From the NCBI GenBank assembly GCA_022432975.1, contig CM039509.1:41450209-41514208 (forward strand): DNA of 64,000 nucleotides. The letters run 5' to 3'. Below are positions 36,144 to 54,140 of the stretch, one piece after another. The translations under genes were made by a program, and so were the position numbers. The notes under the pieces were generated by a model. It was not told where the DNA came from, ran no database searches, and worked only from the letters and a program-made list of their open reading frames with translations. How positions within the stretch are numbered: the first letter of the stretch is position 1; each line of letters opens with the position of its first letter. Source of the DNA: Begonia masoniana. Its lineage: Eukaryota; Streptophyta; Magnoliopsida; Cucurbitales; Begoniaceae.

Positions 36144-36307
36144 TTACTCCAATCATCCTTAATTACAATTTTGCCACCCAACCTAGATTTTCAACACAAG
36201 CAATTAATTAAGTCTTGGCATAAATTTCAAACCGAAAAGGTCAAAATAAACAAGACCGTTAAAACAATTAAAACCACCCGGTCAAACTTGTCGGGTGTTA
36301 CATCAGT

Positions 36308-37600
36308 AGGCATATTCATGTTTCCCACTGACACCACACTATTAAGCATTACTCGACTAGAGTGCATGCATTCACCAGAGGGTAACGTGACATTAAACAC
36401 ATGTTCAGTTGGTGTAGGCTGTACATCTAACTTAACAGCAAATGCAGACACTATAAAAGAATGTGTTGCACAAGAATATATTAAAGTGAAAGCAGGCATA
36501 GAGTTGATCAATATAGTACCTGATACTACCGCGGGCTGATCATCATCACCCGACTCCATCATAGAGAATATCCTTGGCTTTATCTTAGCAGTGCCACTCT
36601 TAAAAGCTGGACAGTCCCTGTTAACATGACCAACCTTATTACAGTTGTAGCATCGGATAACCCTGGGCTTTGGGCAATCCCTGAACGCGGGTCCAACTTC
36701 TTCACAGTTGAAACACTTTCCCGACCTAAATCTGCACTCTCCCGGGTCACTCTTCAAATATATCAGGCATTGGGGAAACTTCCTAGCATTCTGTACTTTC
36801 TTTCCTGCTCCCTGACTACCCTGGCCTTCACTAGACCTCTTCATCCCACTCTGTTGGTGTGGCTGAATAAACTTTCGTGGGGCTTCTCTTGCTCCAGTAC
36901 ATTCATTTCTACTTCTTCCACTTCCAATGCCGTGGACACAACTTCACCGTAAGACAAACCTTTAATACCCGAAAACTTGACTCCTCTATAAATCTCTGGC
37001 TTCAGTCCATGCACAAATTGGAACACCTTATCTTCATTCCTATGAACAAGACGCCCAGCAAACCTGGACAGGGACTCAAACTGTCTATTGTACTCAGACA
37101 TGAACCCCGTCTGCTTCAAGTTCAGGAATTCCACATTCTTTGCAGTCTGGACGGTGCTGTTAAAGTATTTCTCATAGAAGGTTTCCTTGAATTGTGACCA
37201 AGACATTGCCAGAACATCAGTGGTGGTCTCCATGTTATCCCACCAAAGTTGAAACATCCCCAGCCAAATGGAACGTTGCCAAAGTGACTTTGTCTCCTTC
37301 TTCAATGTTGGCACTTCTTAACATACTCTCAATCTTCCTAAGCCATCCCTCAGCAACAACCAGATTGGATGACTGTCCATCAAATGTGGGCAGTTGTAAT
37401 CTCTAGAATCTGTCTCCCGATTGCTCATTGTTGGAACACGAGTTGGCACTCCTTTGCACATCTCGGTTAAGAAGCAGTCCCAATTGTTCAGACTGCTGAC
37501 GTACCAAAGCTGTCAGCTCCCTAATCACACTAGGATCCTCCTCACTTCTCAAATTTGGCATCTCTCTCGGTACTCTTGGTCTTCCTGGTCGTCTAGCCAT
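36308..37600 (-). pseudogene. G1 gag, zinc knuckles and protease N-terminal part
   Basis: Starts at the ATG at 37598-37600 (MARRPGRPRVPREMP). The capsid region reads YGEVVSTALEVEEVE and EFLNLKQTGFMSEYNRQFE. Two zinc knuckles lie at 36611-36715: CFNCEEVGPAFRDC has lost its histidine (P instead), while CYNCNKVGHVNRDC is intact. The protease active site reads LIYSCATHSF near 36476, with catalytic D replaced by Y and G by C. A stop (about 37403) and frameshifts near 37310 break gag. The frame then meets G2 at 36307. Confidence 0.9.
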
Positions 37601-37740
37601 TTTGCTATATTCCTGGATAAGGTTAATTACTCTCATAAATATCTAGCAACTAGGATTAACATAAACACTAACAGTTGTTGGAGTACTCCCATGCGACGAT
37701 CGGCACTGATGAGTAATCTTTTGAATGGTTTAACTAATTG

Positions 37741-37752
37741 TCTCTGATACCA
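37741..37752 (-). other. Primer-binding site, G1
   Basis: In sense, TGGTATCAGAGA three bases after the 5' LTR end. It matches the tRNA-iMet site at 11 of 12 bases. Confidence 0.9.
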
Positions 37753-37755
37753 GGC

Positions 37756-39692
37756 TGTAACGCCCCGAATTATTTTTACCCGGTTCGCTACTCATAATGC
37801 TGAACAGAACTAAGACAATCTGGGAAGATTTTAAAACTTCACTCCACGGTCAAAATTTGACATTTATTTTAAAAAAAAAAATTAAAACTTGCAGCGAAAA
37901 ATTATTTATGTAAAACAGGTTTAAAACAAAACACTAAAACAATACTTATATAACAATTAAAGTAATAGAAACAATCGGCCAAAAGAACCGAGGGCATAAA
38001 GATGTTGAATATTTAAATGTCTTAAATTTGAACATATCTTCCGCCAGTCTCAGCGGTAGAAGCAGAAACAGAAGACATCTTCCGCTAAATAGTCTCAGCG
38101 GTAGAAGCAGAAACAGAATACATCTTCCGCTAAATAGTCTCAGCGGTAGAAGCAGAAACAGAAGACATCTTCCAGTTTCAAACATCTACCGATCGCTAAA
38201 TAGTCTCAGTAGTAGAAGCAGAAACAAAAAACATCCTCCGATTTCAAACATCCACCGATCACCTCTGCCGAACGACATCGCCGATCGACATCTGCCGATC
38301 ACATCTGCCGAACGACAACATCACAACACATTAGCCATTACACTCTAAACAAATGAACAACTCTGACTACTAAAAGAAACTTATAATTTTACTGTAACCA
38401 TTCAAAACAATTTGACTCCATGAAATGCTCGAAATCCAGTAAGAACAACAGTTAAAATCCACAATGTATCACTAACAGAGTGACTAGAGAAAAACATAAC
38501 ATAAATATTAAAACAACCACTGTTATAAAAATTCTCAGCACACTTCGACAAAACATCTATCCATTTAGACTTCTCATACTGACATTAGTTAAATCGTCTC
38601 ATCAGTGCACCAAACCGCGGCATAGATGTGCTCCATCAACTTCACCTATCCTTCTGTAAACTCAGAGAATTCACCTGTTGAAACCTCAGCACCTACATCA
38701 CAAAACTCATCTATTAGCCTAATGCTAAATAAGTAGAGCAAATATGAAATGAAATGCAAAATTCATAAATCCTAATCATGCAGTTTCTACTTTCACATCT
38801 CAGTTGCATTTGTGTTCGTTCTCTGATCTGATCCCTCTGTTCGATGGAATGTGGATCAGTTTTTCCAAAGTCATACACCCTCTTACTCGATTAAGGGGCG
38901 GATTAGTTCCCTTAATAGCTGATCTGATCCCTCTGTTCGATGGAAGGTGGATCAATTTTCTGAAAGTCATACATCCTCTTACTCGATTAAGGGGCGGATT
39001 AATTCTCTTAATAACTGATCTGATACAAACTCTGTTCTTGCCTTACCATGCCCTTACATGTAAATTTATTTCATATTCTTTCAAAACATGATGCATGACA
39101 TACTGAAAACATTCAAACATACATAAACCTACTGTTTTGTGATGTAGTCCTGAAGGCACACACATACTCCACTTACCTGGCTTCCTAGAAAAACTTGGTT
39201 GCAACCTACTTCGGGGTTTTGCTCAAACCTAAAACCGTAGACAGGGTATTAATTAGATCTTTGCTAAACTTCATTCTAAACTATCCAGAAATCTAAGGAA
39301 ACTAGTTGGAAGCTCTGTTCCTTGAGTATTCCCGAATCATCACAAAACCCGAACTCAGCTCTCACTCACAGCATTCCTAAAACACTCATTTTACCGTAAA
39401 CCAATCATCAAATGTATATCCTATATTCACCCGAAATCATCAGCAAGAAGAAATCAAGAAAGAACTCACCTAAGTTGAAGAAGATTCGGAGAGAAAAATT
39501 GCCATAGGAGTCGGCTGAGCTGAAAGAGGAAAGTGATGAAACAGTCGCGGCTATCCTTCAATAAACCCTCCATTTATATCACATGCTTCACAAATTACAC
39601 TTATGCCCTTGACTAACAAACTTTAACCTATTTAAGCAGCCAATCAAAATCACTTAATTCCATAAAATAAAAGCCAAGTACCGGTTGCTACA
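37756..39692 (-). repeat. G1 5' LTR (family A)
   Basis: 1,937 bp from TGTAACGCCCCGAA to GGTTGCTACA. Leader module: box 39134-39147 (CTACATCACAAAAC in sense) and complement 38692-38706. The loop between them holds two copies of a segment with a TTAAGGG...CCCTTAA inverted repeat (about 38890-39020). Confidence 0.94.
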
Positions 39693-39962
39693 AAATATGT
39701 TAGACAATCCAAAACTAAGGAATTTTTAGAGTTAACCCAAAGGGACATGAGTGTTTTGGATTATCAAACCAAATTTGAGCGATTGTCAAGGTATGCGAGG
39801 CAGTTCATTTCTAATGAAGCTGCTAAGGCTCAGCAATTTGAGCAAGGTCTTAAATGAGGTATTTCTAGCCGACACGTAGCTTTAAAACTCGAGTCGTATT
39901 CGGATATGGTTGAAAGAGCTTTGCTTATCGAGCAAGCACTTGGGGTGAGTGATGATGAGTGA
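39693..39962 (+). pseudogene. Family E gag, second part
   Basis: Resumes the capsid frame of 18773-19179 directly across the G1 insertion (KYVRQSKTKEFLELTQRD), with LDYQTKFERLSRYARQF typical of plant gypsy gag. An in-frame TGA follows EQGLK near 39855. The frame ends LGVSDDE and TGA near 39962. No nucleocapsid zinc knuckle or protease follows. Confidence 0.88.
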
Positions 39963-40033
39963 GAATTTGAAAATGAGATTTGAGAAAAGTATTCTCAAGT
40001 TTTAGTTTGAGAACTGGGTTAGAAAGAAATTTC

Positions 40034-40062
40034 GGGACAAAATTTTCTTAAGATAGGAAGAA
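40034..40062 (+). other. Family E polypurine tract
   Basis: GGGACAAAATTTTCTTAAG, then ATAGGAAGAA, directly before TGTAACGG of the 3' LTR. Confidence 0.85.
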
Positions 40063-42049
40063 TGTAACGGTTTAAAAATTTGTAGAACTCAATTTTTATA
40101 GTATTTGAGGATATTTTGTGGAAATAATGTAAAAATATACGTTTTAATTTGTAGATCGAAGAAAGGATAAATTAATATACAAAATTTGATGATTTAAAAA
40201 TAAAAATAAAATAATATGATTTTAGATTAAATTTTTTTATTAATTAAATAAAGAAATTAATTAAAACTAATCCTATTACTAACTGCATATCCAAACACTA
40301 AGTAAAAAGGTGGTAGGTGGCTGAAGAAGAGGGATTTACGTGGAAAGAGAGAGAAAGAGACTGAGAGGGAGAAGAAAATTGACGAGAAACCGTGAGAGAA
40401 GAGAGGGAAAAAGAAGGGGTAGACATGGGAATCGTCGATCTACTATTTAGAGTAAAGTTATCAGCGTGTCGAGAGGAGCGTTTTGCCGTAGAAATCGTTG
40501 GGGTCGGTGGAGATTTTGGGAAAAGAGGTGAAACCGACATACGGTAAATATCCCTAACGATTAGAATAGCTAGTTTAGAATTTATTGCCTTGATAGGTAA
40601 AGATAGATTAGAATTCCGTTTGAATTCTGTTAAATTTAGATTTTTGGGTGAATTGACTAGAAGTGAATAGGTTGAGATGAGATCTTGAAGTGAGGATCTG
40701 ATATCGGTTTTATGAAAATCAAAAAATGAATAATGAATTGTGAAAAATTGGTTTATTTCTGATTTTTGTGAAATGTTTTGAAATGATAATTTAAGCTAAA
40801 TTGACATGTTAGTTTTCAAAACTGATTGTTTATATTGAATTAAAATATCATTTAAATTTGATATATATATAAAATTGTTAAACGTACCATTTGAAAACCT
40901 ACGTTTTATATTGGATTAAACTCATTGAATTTTAAATACAAATTTCATGGGTGAGTGCGTATTTTGTACATGCATAGCATTACTTTATTACTGTTATGAA
41001 GGAGGGAGAAGAAAAGCGATGGTAACATAAGAACCCACTGAGCTGGTCTCGCCTCTTCGTGTGTGATAGTATGACTATGAAAATACTGAGAGATTAACTG
41101 TATGTCCTCCTTGGGTTGAAAGTCCCTAAATCTCGCAGGGAAACAATGTATACAGCCCAACCGGTGAAAGCTCGGGAACGTGTAGGTGTGTGATGATCAT
41201 ATGAGTCTATTAGATTGGATTACATTTTTGACATATCGATTTAAATGTTAAAAACTGATGTTCTGAAAATGTAATAGAAGAAAAATGGTTTTAAATCATG
41301 TATTATTATTTTAATTGCATTGGATTTATTTAATTATTGAGAATGTTTTTTAAACTGTGGTTGGATAGTTTTGAATCATGCATATTTATTTAAATGCATT
41401 AGATTTATCTATTTGCTGCAAACGATTTAAAACGTGGTTGATGAATTTTAAACGGTTCAAATTACGAACCTACATACATTTTTATATGAATAACATAGAT
41501 TTAAAATCAAAAATATATTTGATTTAAGATGATTTCAAAATAATCATGATTAGGTGGAGGATTGTGTATGGGCCTGGATAGTGTAGATAAGGTTTGGGCT
41601 AACTATTTTAGTCGTTAGATTTATTTGCTGGGTCAATGGCACATTTCGTGGATATTCATATTTGTCAGATAGCGAGGACGTTCACTCATACGGAGAAACC
41701 AAGGCAATGTACAGTGTACAAAGAGGCATAGGACTTTTGGGTTGTAAAGTCACATGTCGTGACTGACTTATGTATTTATTTTGTTTAGCTTCCGCGTGAA
41801 TATTCTGATGTAAAGATTGATGAGAATGATGGTGTGGATATTTCAATTTATGAAATATATTTACTTTTGGTTGGATTGAATAATAATGATATCATAATTC
41901 GAGATGTCAAGTAGGATTGTGTGTGAAGGTTGCCACTTAGGGAACGTCAGCTAGTTGACCAGGTCGTCGTCATTGTGTTGGTTTGAATTTCCCACCTCCG
42001 GAATCCTAATTCGTCAGGATCTGGTTCAGAGAGGAATCGGGCCCAGACA
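40063..42049 (+). repeat. 3' LTR of family E element
   Basis: 1,987 bp, TGTAACGG to GGGCCCAGACA, uninterrupted. It gives the pre-insertion version of the site hit by the solo LTR in the 5' copy. It is followed by the TSD CTCGT. Confidence 0.93.
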
Positions 42050-42054
42050 CTCGT

Positions 42055-43418
42055 TGTGGAGTGGAGCTTCATATTCATTCTCTTCTTCCTTGAGGGTTGT
42101 TTTATTTCCTTGATGGTTGTCTTATGTCTTGGTGAGGATTTTCTTGGTTTGTTATTTTTCCTAATTCTTGGTTTGTATAATTTATTGGGTGTTTGGCTTT
42201 TATTTCATGCACAGTATTTTATTGAATTATTTAAGTTTTTGCCCTATTATATTTTTATCATTTTTTTATAGATGTCCATTGATAGTTCATTCTCCGCGAG
42301 CCAAAGCTCATTTCGTTTGAAGTATTCTGCTATCAAACCTAGCATTGGGCTGGGTTGTCAGGTTCTCTTTGATGATATGGCCGCTCAACCCGACGTTTCT
42401 TTCTAAGCCTACCTCCGAATCATGACATAAAGTATCAAACATCTAATGTGAGTCAAAGAAAGAAAGAATTAAATAGCGGAGTTCTCACCAAAGAAGAAAT
42501 ATTTCTCTCACGAAGAACAAAGGAAAACAATGGGGAACTCTCTCTACCAAACAACTACTCCTAGCATCCACGATTCTTACATGAGAAAAGAAGTGTTTGA
42601 ATTGAGCGACTAGCTCTGTAGGGAATATTGTACTACCCTTAATGCATGAGAAAAACTATTTTTAACATATTTTTATAAAAACAATGTAGTGTGTAGTGCA
42701 TGGATTTAAATTCAAAAAAACAATTTCTTTTCCATTTTCAAAACAATAGGTCCCACAAGCCAAGTGTATTTAAAATCATCATAATCCTTTTACCATTTGA
42801 AAACAGGTTTCACTAGCCATCGGTGGGGCGATTTTGAAAATATATTTACATACATAGTTAATTATAGACAAAATATGTCACCACTATTTTCTGTAGAAAA
42901 TAACTTAGTAAAAACAACGTCACTCACAGATCTTTACACATCGATTTGCGCACGAGACGCATAAAAAGAATAATGTGATTCATAGGTCAAATCCATCCCA
43001 AGAGTTAGAAGGAATGACTATCTGAAGACCAGGCAAACACATATCAATCGTCATAACAAAAACCCTATCAAGATTTAGGGACTCGAAATCCAGAGACATG
43101 TCATTATTTTCCTATTACCCATTTTCACAAGTACGAACAAATATCTTCACGCAACAGAAAGTGTAAAAGGGAACAACCTCTAATTGTTTTTGGTTGTTTG
43201 ATCTCAATGTTACCCAATGCAAGTCAAAATAATTGGAAGTCTAGTGAACAAAGGAACATATATACTATCATAGAAATGAAATAGCATGCATGAATAAAAT
43301 AAATGTATATTATTAGTGTACAGATAGAATAAAAAGAGACATGTTGTTAGACAGATCATGTCATGTTTTATAAGAAGTGTTAACTCACAAAACAAAGTTT
43401 TTCAAACCATGATGCAAT
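42055..43418. other. Old repeat-like DNA, no gene
   Basis: Continues 13057-14435 on the other side of the family E element. A T-rich stretch to about 42270 is followed by a segment ending in CGAATCATGACA (about 42416-42427), resembling ends near 62274 and 62871. The rest is AT-rich without a recognisable frame. Confidence 0.35.
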
Positions 43419-43485
43419 GCAGTTGATAAGTGTTTATTTTACACACTTTATTGTACTTTTTAATACTTGAATTGATAAGTTTTAC

Positions 43486-45656
43486 TGTAGCAACTGGTAT
43501 TGTTCACCTTAATTAATAACCTCTTTTAGTAACCTTTAATCCTTGTGAAATTAAGTGTCTATGATTGGTTGTTTAAATAGGTTAAGTCTTGGCTGCTATG
43601 GGCAAAGACGTAATTTGCAATAATTAGTATAATAAAAGGGGTCAGCTAAGGGTTTTAGCTGCCACTATTTTATTACCTCTTTCGGCATTCAGCAGCTCAG
43701 CAGACTCCCTCTCGGCGATTCTTCGTCTATCTAGGTGAGTTTTCCCTCAGTTTCCTTCTTGCTGATGATTCGTAATGAAAGTAGAATATACATTAGAAGA
43801 TCTATTTACGGTAGAATGAGTGTATCGAGAATGCTGTATGTACGAGCTAGTTCGGGTTTTGTGGTGAATCGGGAATGCACGATGAACTGAGCTCCCGAAC
43901 TAGTTTCCTTAGATTTCTGAATAGCTAAAATGAAATTTAGAGAAGATCTAATTAACACCCTATCTATGGTTTTAGGTTTGAGTAAGCTCTCGAAGTAGCC
44001 TTTTTCCAAAGCATTTTCCTAGAGGAACAGGTAAGTGAAGTATGCTTGTGCCTTCAGGCCTACATCACAAAACAGTAGGATTATGTTTGCTTGAATATAT
44101 TTGTATGTCATGCATCATATTTTGAAAGTATGCGAAAATGAATTTACATGAAATGGCATGGTAAGGAATGAACAGACTGTAACAGATAAACTATTAAGGG
44201 AACTAATCCGCCCTTTAACTTATGAAGGGATTTATACTTTGGGAGGAATGATCCAACTCCCAATTTCACAGGGGGATCTGAACAGTTGTTAAGGAAACTA
44301 ATCTGCCCCTTAATCGAGAGAGAGGATGTATGACTTTGGGAGAAGTGATCCAACTCCCAATTTCACAGGGGGATCAGATCAGAAACGAATGCATATGCAA
44401 CTGAGATGAGAAAGTAGAAACTGCATGTTTAGGAATTTATGTTTCAGCATTCCATTTCATTACTGCTTTACTTACTTAGCATTAGGCTAATAGATGAGTT
44501 TTGTGATGTAGGTGAAGAAGTGACACCAGGTGTGTTCTCTGAGTTTGTTGAGAACTAGGCAAGTTGGAGGGGTGCATTCATGCACCGATCTGGTAATTGA
44601 TGGGGCGGTTTAACTAGTGTCAGTAGATGAAAAGGTTTAGCGAACCATGATTCAATTTAAGTATGTTGAAAGTTTTTGTGGCAATGGTAGTTTTAATGTT
44701 TTTGAATACATTTTAGACATTTCTGATAATGATACTCTGTTGGTTTTAATAGTGGTTTTACCAAATCTTGGAGTATTGCACGGATTTAAGTAGTTTTGAA
44801 TGATTTTTAGTAAAATGCTCAAGTTCTTTTGGTAGTCAGAGTTATCTTTGTTTAGAGTGAAATTGTTGCTATGCTGTTTTGTTGAGTATTTTTTTATCTA
44901 TCGGTAGATGATGTCTATCGGCAGATGTTGAGTATTTTTGATCTATCGGTAGATGATATCTATCGGCAGATGTTGAGTATTTTTTATCTATCGGTAGATG
45001 ATATCTATCGGCAGATGTTGAGTATTTTTGATCTATCGGCAGATGATGAGTATTTTTGGTCTATCGGTGGATTTAGTCCATCGGTAGAAGTCGAGAGTTT
45101 TGTCTATCGGAAGATGTAGGAAGAAATTTATCGTTTTGCAATTGGCAGATGTTACTTGAGGATTTTGTCGTCCAACTTGTTCTATCGGTAGATGTGTGCA
45201 GCCAACGCGTCGTCGGCAGATGTGAGCAGATGACGTGTGAAGTCGACGTGTAGATTCTGTCTCTACTTTCACTGCTGAGTCTTTTGTCCCTACTTCTACC
45301 GCTGGCACTGTTTGGCGGTAGAAGCCTTCTATTTCTGTTTCTGCCTCTACCGTTGACTTTGTTCAGCGGAAGATGCGTTTGACTTTTTACGAACTTTAAG
45401 TATTTCACGCCTAAGCCTTCGTTTCTTTTGGCTTAAGTATTTCTTAATATTATAGCTGATTATTCAAATGTTGTTTCATAGTTTTGCTCAACTCTGTTCT
45501 GCTCAAATCATTTTTCCGCTACAAAATTTTCAATGTTTACCTTGTAAAATGTCAAATTTTGTCCATTGAGTGAAGTTTTAGAATTTTCTCAAAATCCTAT
45601 AGTTCGGTTCAGTATCTTGTGTAGCGAACCGGGTTCAAAAAACTCGGGGCGTTACA
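43486..45656 (+). mobile_element. Solo LTR, family A, inside Athila/Tat-like 5' LTR
   Basis: 2,171 bp, TGTAGCAACTGG to GGGGCGTTACA, perfect TSD TTTAC (43481-43485 and 45657-45661). The 3' LTR of the host shows the empty site near 56801-56806. TATA-like TATAATAAAAGG lies at 43628-43639 and donor-like CTAG|GTGAGT near 43732-43741. ATCTATCGGTAGATG motifs cluster at 44894-45250. Confidence 0.95.
44031..44511 (+). promoter_or_regulatory. Candidate leader intron with long-range stem
   Basis: Donor CAG|GTAAGT at 44028-44036, hairpin GCC-TTCA-GGC (44050-44059), box CCTACATCACAAAAC (44059-44073), exact complement GTTTTGTGATGTAGG (44498-44512) ending at acceptor-like TAG|G. Loop sequences 44190-44380 carry two TTAAGGG-type inverted repeats and two CTCCCAA-type ones. 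Confidence 0.5.
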
Positions 45657-47167
45657 TTTACTCAAGTATATGAAAGATTCTGATATGTTTGGTGTAAGTG
45701 CGCAGAAAAATTAGAAAATTACAGGTTTTTAGTGAAATCAATCGAAAAGAAAGGCAGAGGAGTTGCCGATCGATCGGCCAAAATTAGAAAATCGATCGGC
45801 TAATGAAAAGAAGAGAAATAAGATGGAGAGGAGCAGAGACTGTGCCGATCGATCGGCCATGTTAGGCGATCGATCGGCTAAAGGCAACCAGAAAAAGAGA
45901 AATCTAGAGAGAACGCCAATCGATCGGCTATTCCCAAGCGATCAATCGGCTGAGGAAGAATTTAAAGACGAGAGGAGAGGCTAGCGAGGAGTTGCCGATC
46001 GATCGGCTACTTTAGGCGATTGATCGGCTGAAGCGGGATTTTAAGGAAAGCAGAAAGAATCCCAACCGTTCGGCTATTTTAATTGTTTTAATCTCAACCG
46101 TTGAGATGATTGTGGGCTTCAGATTTGTGAGCTTCAGATTAATTAAGAATTAAGTTAACTAACTATGAAGGAAATTCATTCAGAACGAGCCCTGGCAAGA
46201 GAGGGAGACTATCATTGAGAGAAGCTCTAGAGAGACGGAGACCAGAACGGAGCGGGAGTTTCAGGAACTGAATTTCAGCATATTTTTTCTTTCTCTTTCT
46301 CTTCTGAACTATAAACATCTTTATTATTCTTGTTGTTTCTTCTTATTCTAGCATGAACTAAATTTCTTTTCTAGGGTTACGATGTAACCAGACGATGTTT
46401 ATTTTCTATTTCTTTGTTTAATTAAATTCAATAAGTATTTCTTCTAATATTGTTGACGCATTTAATTTCTGTTCTTAAATCTTGTAAATTTCTAGCCAAT
46501 CTTTACTTGATTTTTGGGGTGTTTTGAGACTAAGAGGTGATAAACACTCAAACACTGAAATTAATGTCATAAATATGCGTAGGCTAGAGATAGTTACGGT
46601 ATTGATGTGATCATTGTGATTTCTTAATTTAATTGTATTTAATTAATGTAGGATTTGAGACTGAGAAGTGATAACTCATTAATCAGATAAACTAAGCAAT
46701 GCTTGAGAGAGATTGTATCAGAATTTAGCGAAATCGATCATCAACATAGGAAGAATACTTATGAATATAATTAGGAAGGAATGAAATAAATGTTGTCTTG
46801 ATGAAATCGTAGTACCTAGGCTTTTATTGTTTAAATTTAATCTCATTTTATCTATTTCGTTATTTCACATTAGTTTATTTTACTTGATTTGATTGTTTAA
46901 CTTAATTTAAATTATTGAAACCATAAAACGTGTGTTCAATTTAAAATTAAAATTAATAAATTTAATTATTAATTAACAAGTCCTCATGAGTTCGACACTT
47001 TACTTATCATTTTATTACTTGTTGCAACTCGTACACTTGCGAAATATTTTTTACAACAAGTTTTTGGCTCCCGGCGAACTTTATTATTAATATCGAATTA
47101 ATTATTTTTAGTTTTATTTTGAATTATTTTTATTTTATTTCTTTATTTTCGTGTTATTTTCAAGTGC

Positions 47168-47361
47168 ATGCGTAAAGTAGGAAACGCTAATCTTTTCCCG
47201 CTTAACCTTGAGATCGAGCGTATGTGTCGACAAAATTGGAGAGAGAGAAAAAGAGAAATTATTCAAACACTGCGTGCCATCATGGGAGATAACGGGGAAG
47301 ACAATAATGACAACCGGACCTTGCAGGATTATGTTATACCTACTGTATCCAGAGTGCACTC
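47168..47361 (+). pseudogene. Athila/Tat-like gag N-terminus
   Basis: ATG at 47168 opens MRKVGNANLFPLNLEIER and reaches NRTLQDYVIPTVSRVHS before the family D LTR cuts in. NRTLxDYxxPT is typical of the start of Athila/Tat gag. The middle of gag is missing; the next gag sequence is at 53403. Confidence 0.82.
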
Positions 47362-54130
<6,769 letters not shown>

Positions 54131-54140
54131 ATCTCACCCT

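Larger units (their letters stand above)
26637..36302 (-). mobile_element. G2: complete Ty3/gypsy element (family B, Tekay/Del-like)
   Basis: 9,666 bp on the minus strand with TSD TCAGT (26632-26636 and 36303-36307). 5' LTR 36302-33788, gag, zinc knuckle, protease, RT, RNase H, integrase with chromodomain-like tail, polypurine tract, 3' LTR 29162-26637. No further insertions lie inside, so it is probably the youngest large event in this nest. The LTRs differ by roughly 3% over the first ~430 bp I compared. All enzymatic motifs remain, but about eleven in-frame stops break the polyprotein. Confidence 0.95.
33788..36302 (-). repeat. G2 5' LTR (family B)
   Basis: 2,515 bp from TGTCACGACCCC to GGGTGTTACA. 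Leader module: donor CCAG|GTAAGT (intron start at 35608), hairpin GGCC-loop-GGCC just after, box 35560-35573, pairing box 35027-35040 ending in an acceptor-like TAG|G at 35028. Confidence 0.95.
19180..39692 (-). mobile_element. G1: Ty3/gypsy chromovirus-like element, full length, nested
   Basis: A minus-strand element with TSD AAATA (19175-19179 and 39693-39697). In its own direction: 5' LTR 39692-37756, primer site 37752-37741, gag, zinc knuckles, protease, RT, RNase H, integrase, polypurine tract, 3' LTR 21172-19180. A family B solo LTR splits pol and element G2 splits the protease; without them it is about 8.55 kb, normal for plant gypsy elements. Reading frames resume across both inserts. 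Stops, frameshifts and lost catalytic residues show it is dead. The gag-pro-RT-RH-INT order and pol sequence suggest Tekay/Del. Confidence 0.93.
14441..42049 (+). mobile_element. Non-autonomous gag-only Ty3/gypsy element (family E)
   Basis: The two ends share the TSD CTCGT (14436-14440 and 42050-42054). Parts in order: 5' LTR (14441-18637, split), primer site (18641-18652), gag (two blocks either side of a 20.5-kb insert), polypurine tract, 3' LTR (40063-42049). Without inserts it is about 4.9 kb. Between the gag end near 39962 and the polypurine tract there are only ~85 bases and no protease, RT, RNase H or integrase, so it fits the TR-GAG class of elements that move with others' enzymes. 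The LTR pair differs at many positions, so it is one of the older insertions here. Confidence 0.9.
43424..47058 (+). repeat. 5' LTR of Athila/Tat-like element (split)
   Basis: Starts TGATAAGTGTTTATTTTACAC and ends TTTTTTACAACA. Without the family A solo LTR it is about 1,459 bp, against 1,470 bp for the 3' LTR. It carries about eight CGATCGATCGGC-type palindromes between 45765 and 46025. The sequence just after the LTR (TTTTTGGCTCCCGGCGAAC, 47061-47079) resembles a decayed version of the TTTTTGGCGCCG... primer region of this group. Confidence 0.9.

Noticed and set aside
45763..45984. Asp/Arg/Ser-rich protein frame, also at 56907-57128
   Set aside because: It lies in the Athila/Tat-like LTR and comes from GATCGATCGG repeats; frame shared by both LTRs only because they are copies.
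47060..47080. Clear tRNA primer site of the Athila/Tat-like element
   Set aside because: TTTTTGGCTCCCGGCGAAC resembles the expected region but matches too poorly to name a tRNA.
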